A stretch of 64,000 bases of DNA. It comes from Zongyangia hominis (GTDB lineage Bacteria; Bacillota; Clostridia; Oscillospirales; Ruminococcaceae). How positions within the stretch are numbered: the first letter of the stretch is position 1; each line of letters begins with the position of its first letter. The stretch lies in the NCBI RefSeq assembly GCF_014385095.1, contig NZ_JACRTC010000003.1, positions 1 through 64,000 of the forward strand. The letters are read 5' to 3'. Position numbers and translations under genes: made by a program. A model generated the notes under the pieces. The model searched no databases, was not told the DNA's origin, and saw nothing but the letters and a program-made list of their open reading frames with translations. This document shows positions 6,927-15,094 of the stretch, piece after piece.

Positions 6927-9530
6927 ATGAAACTCATGGCTGTGGACGGCAACAGCGTTTTGAACCGGGCCTTTTACGGCATCCGGCTTCTTTCCAACAA
7001 GGACGGCATCTATACCAACGCCATTTTCGGCTTTATCAATATCATACTCAAGCTGATGGACGATATCAAACCCGACGCGGTGGCCTTCGCCTTCGACCTC
7101 AAGGCCCCCACCTTCCGGCATCTGATGTTCGACGACTACAAGGCCAACCGCAAGGGCATGCCCGAGGAACTGGCGGTCCAGCTGCCGCTCGTCAAGGAGC
7201 TGCTTGTGGACCTGGGCTACAAGATCGTGGAAAAAGAGGGCTACGAGGCCGACGACATCCTGGGCACCCTGGCCCAGCGCTGCAAAGACGACGGGGACGA
7301 GTGCGTCATCGCCACCGGGGACCGGGACTCCCTCCAACTGGTGGGGGACGGGGTCACCGTGGTGCTGGCCGCCACCAAGATGGGCCGGGCGGAGTACACC
7401 GTCTACGGCCCCGAGGAGGTCAGGGAAAAGTACGGGGTGACTCCCACCCAGTTTATCGACGTCAAGGCCCTCATGGGCGACGCCTCCGACAACATCCCCG
7501 GCGTGGCGGGCATCGGGGAGAAGACGGCCACCGACCTCATCTCCCGGTTTGGGAGTATCGAGTATATCTTCGAGCACTTTGACGAAATCGAGCTCAAGCC
7601 CGGCGTGCGCAAAAAGCTCCAGGACGCCCAGGGCATCGCCCAGATGAGTAAGGTGCTGGCCACCATCGACCTGGACGCGCCGGTGGAGTGCGGGGCCCGC
7701 TGCTATGTCCGGGGCGTCCCCGACGAGGGGGCGGCGGTGCGCCTGCTCTCTAAGTTAGAGATGTATTCCACCATCCAGCGCCTGGGCCTGCGGGCCGACG
7801 CGGCCACCGCTTCCGCACCGGCCGAAGCGCCCGGGGAAAATGAGCCGCCCGCCGCCGCCATTCCCGTCTCGGAACTGGACAAGGCCGCCCTGGAAAAGCT
7901 CTTAAAAGAAACCGAACCCGTCTCCTTTTGCGTGCGGGCCGAGGGGGAGGAGATCACCGAGGGGTGGGCGGCCTGTGCGAAGGGGGTCTTTCACACCAAG
8001 GACGCCGCTTTCATCGACCGGCTGCTGCAGGCGCAGGGCGTCAAGCTCGTCACCGATAACGGCAAGGCCCTCCATCACCACGCCATCACCAGAGGCTACC
8101 GCATCGGGAATCTCATCTTCGACGTGTCCCTGGCGGCGTATCTTTTAAGCCCCACCTCCGCCAGCTACGATCTGACCATGCTCTCCTCCCAGTACGGCGC
8201 GAAGGTGCCCCTGCTCGAAGGGGAGGGCAAGGACGAACGGGGGGCGCTGGATGCGGCCATGACCTTGGCCCTCTACCCGCCGCTCCTCGCGGCCATTCAG
8301 AAAAACGAGCAGGACAAACTGCTTTTTGAAATCGAGATGCCCCTCTCCCAGGTGCTGGCCCAGATGGAGCACACGGGCTTTGACATCGACACCGCCGGAG
8401 TCGCGGAGTTCGGCAAGGAGCTGGACAAAAACATTCTTTCCCTTCAGGAGCGGATCTACGGCTTTGCGGGGGAAGTGTTCAACATCAATTCCCCCAAGCA
8501 GCTGGGGGTCATCCTCTTTGAAAAACTGGAACTGCCCACCCGAAAAAAGACCAAGACCGGCTATTCGACCAACGCCGACGTGCTGGAATCCCTGCGGGGC
8601 AAGCACCCCATCATCGAGGAAATCCTGGAATACCGGAAGCTGACGAAGCTCAAATCCACCTATGTGGACGGGCTGTTGGCCGCCGTCTTCCCCGATGGTA
8701 GGATTCATTCGAGCTTTAACCAGACCGAGACCCGCACCGGGCGCATCAGCTCCACCGAGCCCAACATGCAGAATATCCCGGTGCGCACCGAGCTCGGCTC
8801 CACATTGCGCAAGTTCTTTAAGGCCCCTGCGGGCTGGAACCTCATCGACGCCGACTACTCCCAGATTGAACTCAGGGTTCTCGCGTCCATCGCCGACGAC
8901 GAAAACATGATCGCGGCCTTTCAAATGGGGGAGGACATCCACCGCCAGACGGCGGCCCAGGTCTTCCGTCTGACTCCTCTGGAAGTCACCCCCCTCATGC
9001 GCTCGCGGGCCAAGGCGGTCAACTTCGGCATCGTCTACGGCATCGGCGCCTTCTCCCTCTCTCAGGACATCGGGGTCAGTGTGGCCGAGGCCGACAGCTA
9101 TATCAAGGGGTATCTGGACACCTACCGGGGCGTGGCCAAATATATGGAAGAGATCAAGAAATTTGCCAAGGATAACGGCTATGTGGTGACTCTTATGGGA
9201 CGCCGCCGCTACCTGCCGGAGCTTTCTAGCTCCAACCGGAACATGCGCAACTTCGGGGAGCGGGTGGCCATGAACACCCCCATCCAGGGCACAGCGGCGG
9301 ACATCATCAAGATCGCCATGGTCCGGGTCAGCGACGCCCTGGAAAGGGCGGGGCTTAAAACCCGGCTCATTTTGCAGGTCCACGACGAACTGATTCTCGC
9401 CGCGCCCCCTGAGGAGGTGGACAGAGCTTCCGCCATCCTGAAAGAGGAGATGGAAAACGCGGTTCATTTAAAGGTCCCCATGGAGGTGGACGTCCACGCC
9501 GGGGAGAACTGGCTGGCCGCCAAAGGCTAG
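6927..9530 (+). CDS. polA: DNA polymerase I
   Basis: Replicates short gaps, removes RNA primers and takes part in repair. The 867-aa protein has three regions. Residues 1-290 are the 5'-3' exonuclease (NSVLNRAFYG, YKANRKGMP, EADDILGTLA, ATGDRDSLQL, GDASDNIPGVAGIGEKTA). Residues about 310-480 are a degenerate 3'-5' exonuclease-like domain. Residues about 490-867 are the polymerase, with motif A DADYSQIELR, the O-helix RSRAKAVNFGIVYG and motif C VHDELI. The acidic residues of the DEDD proofreading site are absent (the first motif reads FCVRAEG), as in Bacillus Pol I, so proofreading is probably lost. I chose ATG 6927 for the family-typical start after GGACGAGGTG; the longer frame to 6804 overlaps the promoter. 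Confidence 0.97.
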   Translation: MKLMAVDGNSVLNRAFYGIRLLSNKDGIYTNAIFGFINIILKLMDDIKPDAVAFAFDLKAPTFRHLMFDDYKANRKGMPEELAVQLPLVKELLVDLGYKIVEKEGYEADDILGTLAQRCKDDGDECVIATGDRDSLQLVGDGVTVVLAATKMGRAEYTVYGPEEVREKYGVTPTQFIDVKALMGDASDNIPGVAGIGEKTATDLISRFGSIEYIFEHFDEIELKPGVRKKLQDAQGIAQMSKVLATIDLDAPVECGARCYVRGVPDEGAAVRLLSKLEMYSTIQRLGLRADAATASAPAEAPGENEPPAAAIPVSELDKAALEKLLKETEPVSFCVRAEGEEITEGWAACAKGVFHTKDAAFIDRLLQAQGVKLVTDNGKALHHHAITRGYRIGNLIFDVSLAAYLLSPTSASYDLTMLSSQYGAKVPLLEGEGKDERGALDAAMTLALYPPLLAAIQKNEQDKLLFEIEMPLSQVLAQMEHTGFDIDTAGVAEFGKELDKNILSLQERIYGFAGEVFNINSPKQLGVILFEKLELPTRKKTKTGYSTNADVLESLRGKHPIIEEILEYRKLTKLKSTYVDGLLAAVFPDGRIHSSFNQTETRTGRISSTEPNMQNIPVRTELGSTLRKFFKAPAGWNLIDADYSQIELRVLASIADDENMIAAFQMGEDIHRQTAAQVFRLTPLEVTPLMRSRAKAVNFGIVYGIGAFSLSQDIGVSVAEADSYIKGYLDTYRGVAKYMEEIKKFAKDNGYVVTLMGRRRYLPELSSSNRNMRNFGERVAMNTPIQGTAADIIKIAMVRVSDALERAGLKTRLILQVHDELILAAPPEEVDRASAILKEEMENAVHLKVPMEVDVHAGENWLAAKG

Positions 9531-9790
9531 CGGGCAGGGCGCGCTGCCATGTCGCGCTGTGGCGTCGTTCGTATCCCAAACGCGGGCAACGCGACACTGT
9601 TGCAGTTTGGACTTAAGGGCGCGTCGTCCACGCCGGTAGGCGCGGTGGAGCAAACCGCGACAGAGCTCATGCGTAACCCGAGCGCGGGCAACGCGACACC
9701 GTTGCAGTTTGAACTAAAAGGCGCGTCGTCCCCCAGCGGTAGCTGGCGCGTCATCCCCCAGCGGTAGCTGGCCCCAGCGGCAGCTGGGCG
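9531..9790. repeat. Intergenic repeat cluster 1 (two diverged copies)
   Basis: Two copies of a GC-rich unit follow polA. GCGGGCAACGCGACACTGTT lies near 9582-9601 and GCGGGCAACGCGACACCGTT near 9683-9702, each followed by GCAGTTTG and then GGCGCGTCGTCC. Short CCCAGCGGTAGCTGG-type palindromes end the block (about 9733-9786). The core matches repeats in the spacers at 21.2, 28.5, 29.9, 46.2, 50.0 and 55.6 kb. No protein-coding signal was seen. Confidence 0.75.
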
Positions 9791-9829
9791 CTATAACAGG
9801 ATTTGAGAGAGAAGACGGAAGGAAGCAGT

Positions 9830-10375
9830 ATGGAAGCAATCGAAGGAATCCGCATTGTCAAGATGGAGCAGCGGCACATCAGGGAGGTCGCCAGGCTGGA
9901 AAAGGAGTGTTTCTCCACCCCCTGGCGAGACGAGGGGCTCGCCTATGAGCTAACCAATCCCCTGGCGGCCTTTTATGTGGCGCTGGACCCCCAGGACCGG
10001 GTGGCCGGCTACGCGGGGATGCACAACATCGTCGGGGAGGGATACATCACCAACATCGCGGTGTATGCGTCCTGCCGCCGCCGGGGCATCGGCCGGGCGC
10101 TTTTGCAGACGCTTCTCCACTTTGCCAAGGAGCATGAGCTCCGCCTGGTGACGCTGGAGGTCCGGGCGTCCAATACTGGGGCCATCGCCCTCTATGAGCA
10201 GATGGGCTTTGACCGGGTGGGATTTCGTCCCGGCTACTATCAAAAGCCCAAGGAGGACGCCCTCATCATGACCCGCCGTTATTGGTCCAGCGACCTGTTC
10301 CCAGAGCAGATCCATCAGGGCGACTATCTCAACGAACAGAGAAAGGAAGAGACGGTTGAAAATATTAGCCATTGA
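9830..10375 (+). CDS. rimI: Ribosomal-protein-alanine N-acetyltransferase RimI
   Basis: A 181-aa GNAT acetyltransferase that acetylates the N-terminal alanine of ribosomal protein S18 and possibly other proteins. It shows the acetyl-CoA pyrophosphate loop RRRGIGRALLQTLL (about 82-95), the preceding ITNIAVYASC strand, the LEVRASNTGAIALYEQMGF signature (about 110-128) and the RPGYYQ end of the fold. The C-terminus is about 30 residues longer than compact RimI proteins. ATG 9830 has GGAAGGAAG just upstream; the longer frame from TTG 9803 lacks a site. Its end overlaps tsaD by 20 nt, a common pairing that suggests translational coupling. Confidence 0.9.
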   Translation: MEAIEGIRIVKMEQRHIREVARLEKECFSTPWRDEGLAYELTNPLAAFYVALDPQDRVAGYAGMHNIVGEGYITNIAVYASCRRRGIGRALLQTLLHFAKEHELRLVTLEVRASNTGAIALYEQMGFDRVGFRPGYYQKPKEDALIMTRRYWSSDLFPEQIHQGDYLNEQRKEETVENISH

Positions 10376-11375
10376 AAGCTCCTGTGACGAGACGGCCGCG
10401 GCCGTAGTGGAGGACGGACACCGGGTCCTCTCCTCCATCATCGATTCCCAGGTCCAGGAGCATAAAATATACGGCGGTGTGGTGCCGGAAATCGCCTCCC
10501 GCCGCCACTGTGAGGCCGTCGACGGGGTGGTGACTTCCGCCCTCACCGAAGCCGGCCTCTCCCTAGAGGAGGTGGATGCGGTGGCGGTCACCGCTTACCC
10601 CGGCCTTATCGGCGCGCTGCTCGTCGGCGTCAACTACGCCAAGGGCCTCTGCCTGGGCTCCGGCAAGCCCCTCATCCCCGTCCACCACATCCGCAGCCAC
10701 ATCGCCGCCAACTACATCGAGCACCCGGAGCTTACCCCCCCCTTCCTGTGCCTGGTGGCGTCGGGGGGGCATAGCCACATCATCGAGGTCAGGGACTACA
10801 CCGATTTTCATATCATCGGCCGCACCCGGGACGACGCGGCGGGGGAGGCCTTCGACAAGGCCGCCCGCGCCATGGGCTTTCCCTATCCCGGCGGCATCTA
10901 CATCGACAAGGCGTCCAGAGCGGGCAACCCCGACGCCTATAAACTGCCCCGTCCCAAGGTGGAGGGCTGCCCCTATGACTTTAGCTTTTCCGGGCTTAAA
11001 ACCGCGGTCATCAACCTCATCCACAACTGCGCCCAGAAGGGGGAAGAATTTAACCGGGACGACCTGGCGGCTTCTTTCCAGAAGGCGGTGGTGGAAATCC
11101 TCTCCGATCGGCTGCTGCTGGCGGCCAAGGAACTTCACCACAAGCAGATCGTGCTGGCCGGGGGAGTAAGCGCCAACTCCGGGCTCAGAACGCATCTCAA
11201 AAAGGAGTGCGCGGCACGGGGCTATACCCTCACGGTGCCCTCGCCCATCTACTGCACCGACAACGCCGTTATGGTGGGGGCGCAGGCTTACCACGAGTTT
11301 TTGGCGGGAAATGTGGCGGACATGTCCCTGAACGCTTGTGCGAGTTTGCCCATTGACCAAATACCCACTTGGTAA
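10356..11375 (+). CDS. tsaD: tRNA N6-threonylcarbamoyladenosine transferase TsaD
   Basis: TsaD moves the threonylcarbamoyl group onto A37 of ANN-decoding tRNAs as part of the TsaBDE complex. The 339-aa ASKHA-fold protein starts ILAIESSCDETAAAVV, has the metal site HHIRSHIAANYIEH (about 108-121) with both His of the HxxxH pair, LVASGGHSH for nucleotide binding, and ends in the DNAVMVGAQAY motif. Translation starts at TTG 10356, the only position giving the family N-terminus, behind AAAGGAAGAG. It overlaps rimI by 20 nt. The partner genes tsaB and tsaE are not in this window. Confidence 0.96.
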   Translation: MKILAIESSCDETAAAVVEDGHRVLSSIIDSQVQEHKIYGGVVPEIASRRHCEAVDGVVTSALTEAGLSLEEVDAVAVTAYPGLIGALLVGVNYAKGLCLGSGKPLIPVHHIRSHIAANYIEHPELTPPFLCLVASGGHSHIIEVRDYTDFHIIGRTRDDAAGEAFDKAARAMGFPYPGGIYIDKASRAGNPDAYKLPRPKVEGCPYDFSFSGLKTAVINLIHNCAQKGEEFNRDDLAASFQKAVVEILSDRLLLAAKELHHKQIVLAGGVSANSGLRTHLKKECAARGYTLTVPSPIYCTDNAVMVGAQAYHEFLAGNVADMSLNACASLPIDQIPTW

Positions 11376-11431
11376 AACTGCCAAATTTGTTGCGGGATTG
11401 AAAATTTGATAAGAATATAACAATTTCCCGC

Positions 11432-11460
11432 TTGAAAACACTGGACACAGGGGTTATAAT
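11432..11460 (+). promoter_or_regulatory. Predicted pckG promoter
   Basis: TTGAAA (11432-11437) and a perfect TATAAT (11455-11460) are separated by 17 bp in an A/T-rich gap. The start would lie about 57 nt before the pckG ATG. It is one of the best promoter matches in the window, fitting a strongly expressed gene. Confidence 0.8.
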
Positions 11461-11523
11461 GATATTCGTGGTACTTTTGCTTACATCCGGTTGCCAAAGC
11501 AATCGGCGAAAGGAGATAGGACA

Positions 11524-13293
11524 ATGCTTACAAACAACAAGAATGTTCTCAACTGGGTCGACGAGATGGCGGCCCTGACAAAACCGGACAAGATTGTCTG
11601 GATTGACGGCAGCGAAGAGCAGCTTGAAGAGCTGCGGAATCTCTCCATTTCCATCGGCGAAATGGAAAGACTCAACGAAGAAAAACTGCCGGGCTGCCTG
11701 CTGCACAGAACCGCGCTCAACGACGTGGCCCGTGTCGAGGGCAGAACCTTTATCTGCTCCAGAGAAAAAGAGAATGCCGGCCCCACCAACAACTGGGAAG
11801 ATCCCAAAGTCATGTATCCGAAGCTGAGAAAGCTCTTTGACGGCTGCATGAAGGGCCGCACCATGTATGTCATCCCCTACTGCATGGGCCCCATCGGTTC
11901 CAAACTTTCCAAAGTGGGCGTCGAGCTGACCGACTCCACCTATGTTGTACTCAATATGGACATCATGACCCGCATGGGCGCCGACGCGTTCAAACAGCTG
12001 GGTGACGAGTCCAACGACTTCGTCCGCGGCCTGCACTCCAAAGCGCAGCTGGACGAGGAAAACAGATACATCGTCCATTTCCCGGAGGACAACACCATCT
12101 GGTCCGTCAACTCCGGTTACGGCGGCAACGTGCTGCTGGGTAAAAAGTGCTTCGCGCTGAGAATCGCTTCCTACCAGGGTTGGAAGGAAGGCTGGATGGC
12201 CGAGCATATGCTCATCCTCGGCATTGAGAATCCCCAGGGCGAGATCAAATACATCTCCGCCGCTTTCCCGTCCGCTTGCGGTAAGACCAACCTTGCCATG
12301 CTCATTCCGCCCAAAGCCTATCTGGAAAAGGGCTATAAAGTATGGTGCGTCGGCGACGACATTGCCTGGATGCGCATCGGTCCCGACGGCCGTCTGTGGG
12401 CCATCAACCCGGAGAACGGATTCTTCGGCGTTGCCCCCGGCACCAACGAGAAATCCAATCCCAACGCGCTGGCTTCCACCAGACAGGGCACCATCTTCAC
12501 CAACGTTGTCCACAACCTGGATGACAACACCGTTTGGTGGGAGGGTCTGGACAAGAACCCGCCGAAGAACGCCGTCAACTGGAAGGGCGAGAAGTGGGAT
12601 TGCACCGATGGAAGCAAAGGCGCTCATCCCAACAGCCGCTTCACCGCTCCGGCAAAGAATTGCCCCTGCGTGAGCAAAGAGTTCGATAACCCCAACGGCG
12701 TGCCCATCTCCGCCATCGTATTCGGCGGCCGCCGCGCCAAGACCGCTCCTCTGGTTTACCAGTCCCGCGATTGGAACCACGGCGTGTTCGTCGGCTCCAT
12801 CATGGCTTCTGAGACCACTGCCGCCGCTACCGGCGCCGTCGGCGTTGTCCGCCGCGATCCCATGGCCATGCTGCCCTTCTGCGGCTACCACATGGGCGAC
12901 TACTTCGCACATTGGATCGAAATGGGCGAGAAGCTGGGCGACAAGGCTCCGAAGATCTTCAACGTCAACTGGTTCAGAACCGACGATGAAGGCCACTTCA
13001 TCTGGCCGGGCTTTGGCGACAACATGCGCGTCCTGCTCTGGATCCTGGCCCGCTGCGAAGGCAAGGCCGACGCGATGGAGACTCCCATCGGCTACGAGCC
13101 CAAACCCGAGGACATCGACATCGAAGGCCTGGATATCGATCTGGATACCCTCAAAGGTCTGCTGGATGTAGACGTGGACCTCTGGAAAGAGGAAGCAAAG
13201 GGCATCCACGAGTTCTATGCCAAATTTGGCGACAGACTGCCGGAAGAGCTGAAAAAACAGCTGGCAACTCTGGAAGCAAACCTGAACAAATAA
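11524..13293 (+). CDS. pckG: Phosphoenolpyruvate carboxykinase (GTP)
   Basis: Interconverts oxaloacetate and PEP with GTP/GDP, linking the C4 acids to glycolysis; in fermenters it often fixes CO2 on PEP. The 589-aa length fits the GTP family, not the ~530-aa ATP family common in Firmicutes. Motifs are YVIPYCMGPIGS (substrate Arg/Gly region), the PEPCK P-loop FPSACGKTNLAML (with the hyperreactive Cys), GDDIAWMRIGPDGRLWAINPE (metal Asp pair), and NWFRTDDEGHF. ATG 11524 sits 6-8 nt after AAAGGAGATAG. Codon choice resembles the ribosomal genes (frequent AGA and AAA, fewer CGG), unlike its neighbours, which suggests high expression. It has its own promoter and terminator. Confidence 0.96.
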   Translation: MLTNNKNVLNWVDEMAALTKPDKIVWIDGSEEQLEELRNLSISIGEMERLNEEKLPGCLLHRTALNDVARVEGRTFICSREKENAGPTNNWEDPKVMYPKLRKLFDGCMKGRTMYVIPYCMGPIGSKLSKVGVELTDSTYVVLNMDIMTRMGADAFKQLGDESNDFVRGLHSKAQLDEENRYIVHFPEDNTIWSVNSGYGGNVLLGKKCFALRIASYQGWKEGWMAEHMLILGIENPQGEIKYISAAFPSACGKTNLAMLIPPKAYLEKGYKVWCVGDDIAWMRIGPDGRLWAINPENGFFGVAPGTNEKSNPNALASTRQGTIFTNVVHNLDDNTVWWEGLDKNPPKNAVNWKGEKWDCTDGSKGAHPNSRFTAPAKNCPCVSKEFDNPNGVPISAIVFGGRRAKTAPLVYQSRDWNHGVFVGSIMASETTAAATGAVGVVRRDPMAMLPFCGYHMGDYFAHWIEMGEKLGDKAPKIFNVNWFRTDDEGHFIWPGFGDNMRVLLWILARCEGKADAMETPIGYEPKPEDIDIEGLDIDLDTLKGLLDVDVDLWKEEAKGIHEFYAKFGDRLPEELKKQLATLEANLNK

Positions 13294-13303
13294 GCATTTT
13301 GAT

Positions 13304-13340
13304 AAAAAGGCGGTACGGTTACGTACCGCCTTTTTGTTTT
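13304..13340 (+). terminator. Terminator of pckG
   Basis: AAAAAGGCGGTACG pairs perfectly with CGTACCGCCTTTTT over a GTTA loop, followed by more T residues. It starts about 10 nt after the stop. Confidence 0.92.
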
Positions 13341-13636
13341 GCCCAGCGTCCCCTGCCTGTTTGCGCCGCCTACATGACGTCCCAGCGCCCGCGGCGGGCA
13401 GGTCAGGCCCCTGGCCCCTTTGCGCCGCCGCCGCGCAGTCCGCGCTTTCGTTCTGGCGGAGACAACAGCGCGGCATCTCGACCGGCAGGTCCGGCGCGGC
13501 ATCCCGCCCCGGTAGGGGCTGCGGCGGGCAGGACGCGCCCCTGGCCCCATCGCGACGCCGTCGCGGCACCCGCGCTTTCGTTCTGGCGGAGACAACAGCG
13601 CGGCATCCCGACCGGCAGGTCCGCCGCAGGTGGGGC
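13341..13636. repeat. Intergenic repeat cluster 2 (130-bp period)
   Basis: A 53-bp block starting CGCGCTTTCGTTCTGGCGGA at 13441-13493 recurs with one mismatch at 13571-13623. Between and around them are GCGGCATC and CCGGCAGG words shared with other spacers. Read on the minus strand it resembles the dispersed family (GATGCCGCGCTGTTG, then GCGCGGGTGCCGCGACGGC), so I place it there tentatively. No coding signal. Confidence 0.7.
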
Positions 13637-13665
13637 TTGCGCTGCGGGGGGAAACGTGCTACACT
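13637..13665 (+). promoter_or_regulatory. Predicted promoter of the 43-aa protein gene
   Basis: TTGCGC (13637-13642) and TACACT (13660-13665) are 17 bp apart; the start would be about 30 nt before the ATG at 13703. Confidence 0.55.
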
Positions 13666-13702
13666 AAAGGCGGAAAAACAAGTAGAAACGGAGGGCCCAG
13701 CC

Positions 13703-13834
13703 ATGTATGAAAAAGGAAAAAATGCAGCCTTGTGGAATGCGATTGTAGCGCTATCCCTGGTGGCGGCAGGATGTGCGGCCATGGTTCTCAGTGCGATTGC
13801 CAGCGTCAAACTGCTGTCCAAGAATCTGGATTAA
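13703..13834 (+). CDS. Small single-pass membrane protein, 43 aa, unknown
   Basis: This gene was not recognised. It encodes 43 residues: a short basic N-terminus (YEKGKNAALW), one hydrophobic segment rich in Ala, Val and Leu (about 12-34) and a short charged end SKNLD. A Cys lies in the middle of the hydrophobic stretch. Support for a real gene comes from the complete cassette around it: a promoter match upstream, CGGAGGG 8 nt before the ATG, and a strong terminator starting at the stop codon. It has no operon partner. It could be a small regulator or a structural membrane peptide; no function can be given. Confidence 0.7.
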   Translation: MYEKGKNAALWNAIVALSLVAAGCAAMVLSAIASVKLLSKNLD

Positions 13835-13870
13835 AAAAGAGCGCTCCACCGCGGAGCGCTCTTATTTTTT
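13835..13870 (+). terminator. Terminator of the 43-aa protein gene
   Basis: AAGAGCGCTCC and GGAGCGCTCTT form an 11-bp stem over a 5-nt loop, followed by ATTTTTT. Confidence 0.92.
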
Positions 13871-13973
13871 GCCGGTCCGATCATTTCCAGGAAATTTACG
13901 AGATATGGTAGATTTTTTCATAAGAATGGGATAAAATGTAAATCAAGATGGGGATAAGGCGGAGGCGACTGAG

Positions 13974-14342
13974 ATGGGCATTGCATCGGTATTGTTTGAA
14001 GAAGTTTATCAAATCTTGGAGAAGATTGTGGACGAACAGTATGAGGCGCTTGGCCGGGAGGGAAAGCTCATCGGTGTCAGCGAGGAGGAAATCCGGGAAA
14101 TCCTGGCCCGATATGGGGCGCCCACCCGGGTTCCCGTGCGGCGGCTGGTGGATGACTTTGCCTACCGGCAGCTGCGGCAAACCAATTTCTACAAGGGATA
14201 CCTGAATCTGTGGCTGGACGGGGAAAGAAGCGGCCTTTATCTGGTCTGCGCCATCGGCCTCGACGGGCAGGGACGCGTGGTCTATTCGGCCATTGACGAA
14301 ATTCACGTCACCCGCAAAGCGCCCGAAACCGCCCTGCGGTGA
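13974..14342 (+). CDS. Hypothetical protein, 122 aa
   Basis: A 122-aa soluble alpha/beta protein with no motif I can assign with confidence. The N-terminal half is helical and acidic (VYQILEKIVDEQYEAL, EEEIREILARYG). The C-terminal half looks like a small beta sheet (LNLWLDGERSGLYLVCAIG, VVYSAIDEIHVT). The order 'helical hairpin, Arg/Val-rich linker, LxLWxxxERSxLxL, IDEIHV' resembles small DUF7668-type proteins as I remember them; this is unverified. The ATG follows AGGCGGAGGCGAC. It is probably monocistronic and converges on aroK. It looks like a real gene because GC-third-position use matches its neighbours. Confidence 0.65.
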   Translation: MGIASVLFEEVYQILEKIVDEQYEALGREGKLIGVSEEEIREILARYGAPTRVPVRRLVDDFAYRQLRQTNFYKGYLNLWLDGERSGLYLVCAIGLDGQGRVVYSAIDEIHVTRKAPETALR

Positions 14343-14427
14343 GAATCGGCTCCGGGGCGAGTCCATAAAAGCGCCCGAAGTCACTCTGCAGTGAGAGCCA
14401 CTGAGCAGGTTTTACAAAGACGCGCAG

Positions 14428-14461
14428 AAAAAGGCCCGGCAGTCATCGACTGCCGGGCCTT
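14428..14461 (-). terminator. Terminator of fabD-aroE-aroK
   Basis: AAGGCCCGGCAGTC and GACTGCCGGGCCTT form a perfect 14-bp stem over a 3-nt loop. On the minus strand it runs into CTTTTTC, so it ends the minus-strand operon and may also serve the gene at 13974. Confidence 0.88.
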
Positions 14462-14473
14462 CAGTTTGTGCCG

Positions 14474-15004
14474 TTAGAAGCGCTCGCTTTCAGGGGTGTA
14501 GGAAAGCTCGATGCCCTGAATAATTTCCCGGACAATAGCCTCGGAATCCAGGCCGGTGATGCGCTGGTCGCAGGCCTTGAGATAGAGGTCCCGGCGGGCG
14601 TTATAGAGCTCCCGCAGCTTCTCCGGAGTGTTGTTTCGCACCAGCGGCCGGTCGGAATCCTTGATGCGCTTATAGCACACGTCAAAGGGGATGTCCAAGA
14701 AGATGACCCGGTCCCCGTGGGAGTGAAACAGCTCCACATTGCGCTCAAAGGTCATCATGCCGCCGCCGGTGGCGATCACTTGGCTTTTGTTGCGGGAGGT
14801 CAGATCCTGGACGGCCGCGTGCTCCAGATCCCGGTAATGCTCCTCCCCGTGGACCTCGAAGATCTGGGGGACGGTCATGCCGGTGGACGCCTCGATGACG
14901 TCGTCGGTATCCACATAGGTGAAAAGCAGGTGGCCGGCCAGCATCTTGCCGATGGTGGTCTTGCCGCTGCCCATAAATCCGCAAAGAACAATATTGTGTA
15001 ACAT
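14474..15004 (-). CDS. aroK: Shikimate kinase
   Basis: Phosphorylates shikimate at the 3-hydroxyl with ATP in the path to chorismate and the aromatic amino acids. The 176-aa protein has the P-loop GFMGSGKTTIGK (about 8-19), the shikimate-binding DTDD (33-36), the GGG loop ATGGGMMTFE (about 79-88) and the lid region with SDRPLVRN. I chose ATG 15004 because GGGAG lies 8 nt upstream and it gives the normal N-terminus; a longer frame to 15046 adds a non-conserved leader. It is the last gene of a minus-strand unit with aroE and fabD. The C-terminal YTPESERF is not family-diagnostic. Confidence 0.94.
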   Translation of the reverse strand: MLHNIVLCGFMGSGKTTIGKMLAGHLLFTYVDTDDVIEASTGMTVPQIFEVHGEEHYRDLEHAAVQDLTSRNKSQVIATGGGMMTFERNVELFHSHGDRVIFLDIPFDVCYKRIKDSDRPLVRNNTPEKLRELYNARRDLYLKACDQRITGLDSEAIVREIIQGIELSYTPESERF

Positions 15005-15094
15005 GGTTTTACTCCCTTCCGCCCCACGGGGCAGTTGCATGATCATTCTATCGTTAAGGTACCCGGCGGCGCAGAAGACAGGAAATCGCGCCCC

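Noticed and set aside
11269..13821. 850-codon open frame on the minus strand over pckG
   Set aside because: It is antisense to a conserved gene, has no recognisable domain and arises from GC-rich codon structure.
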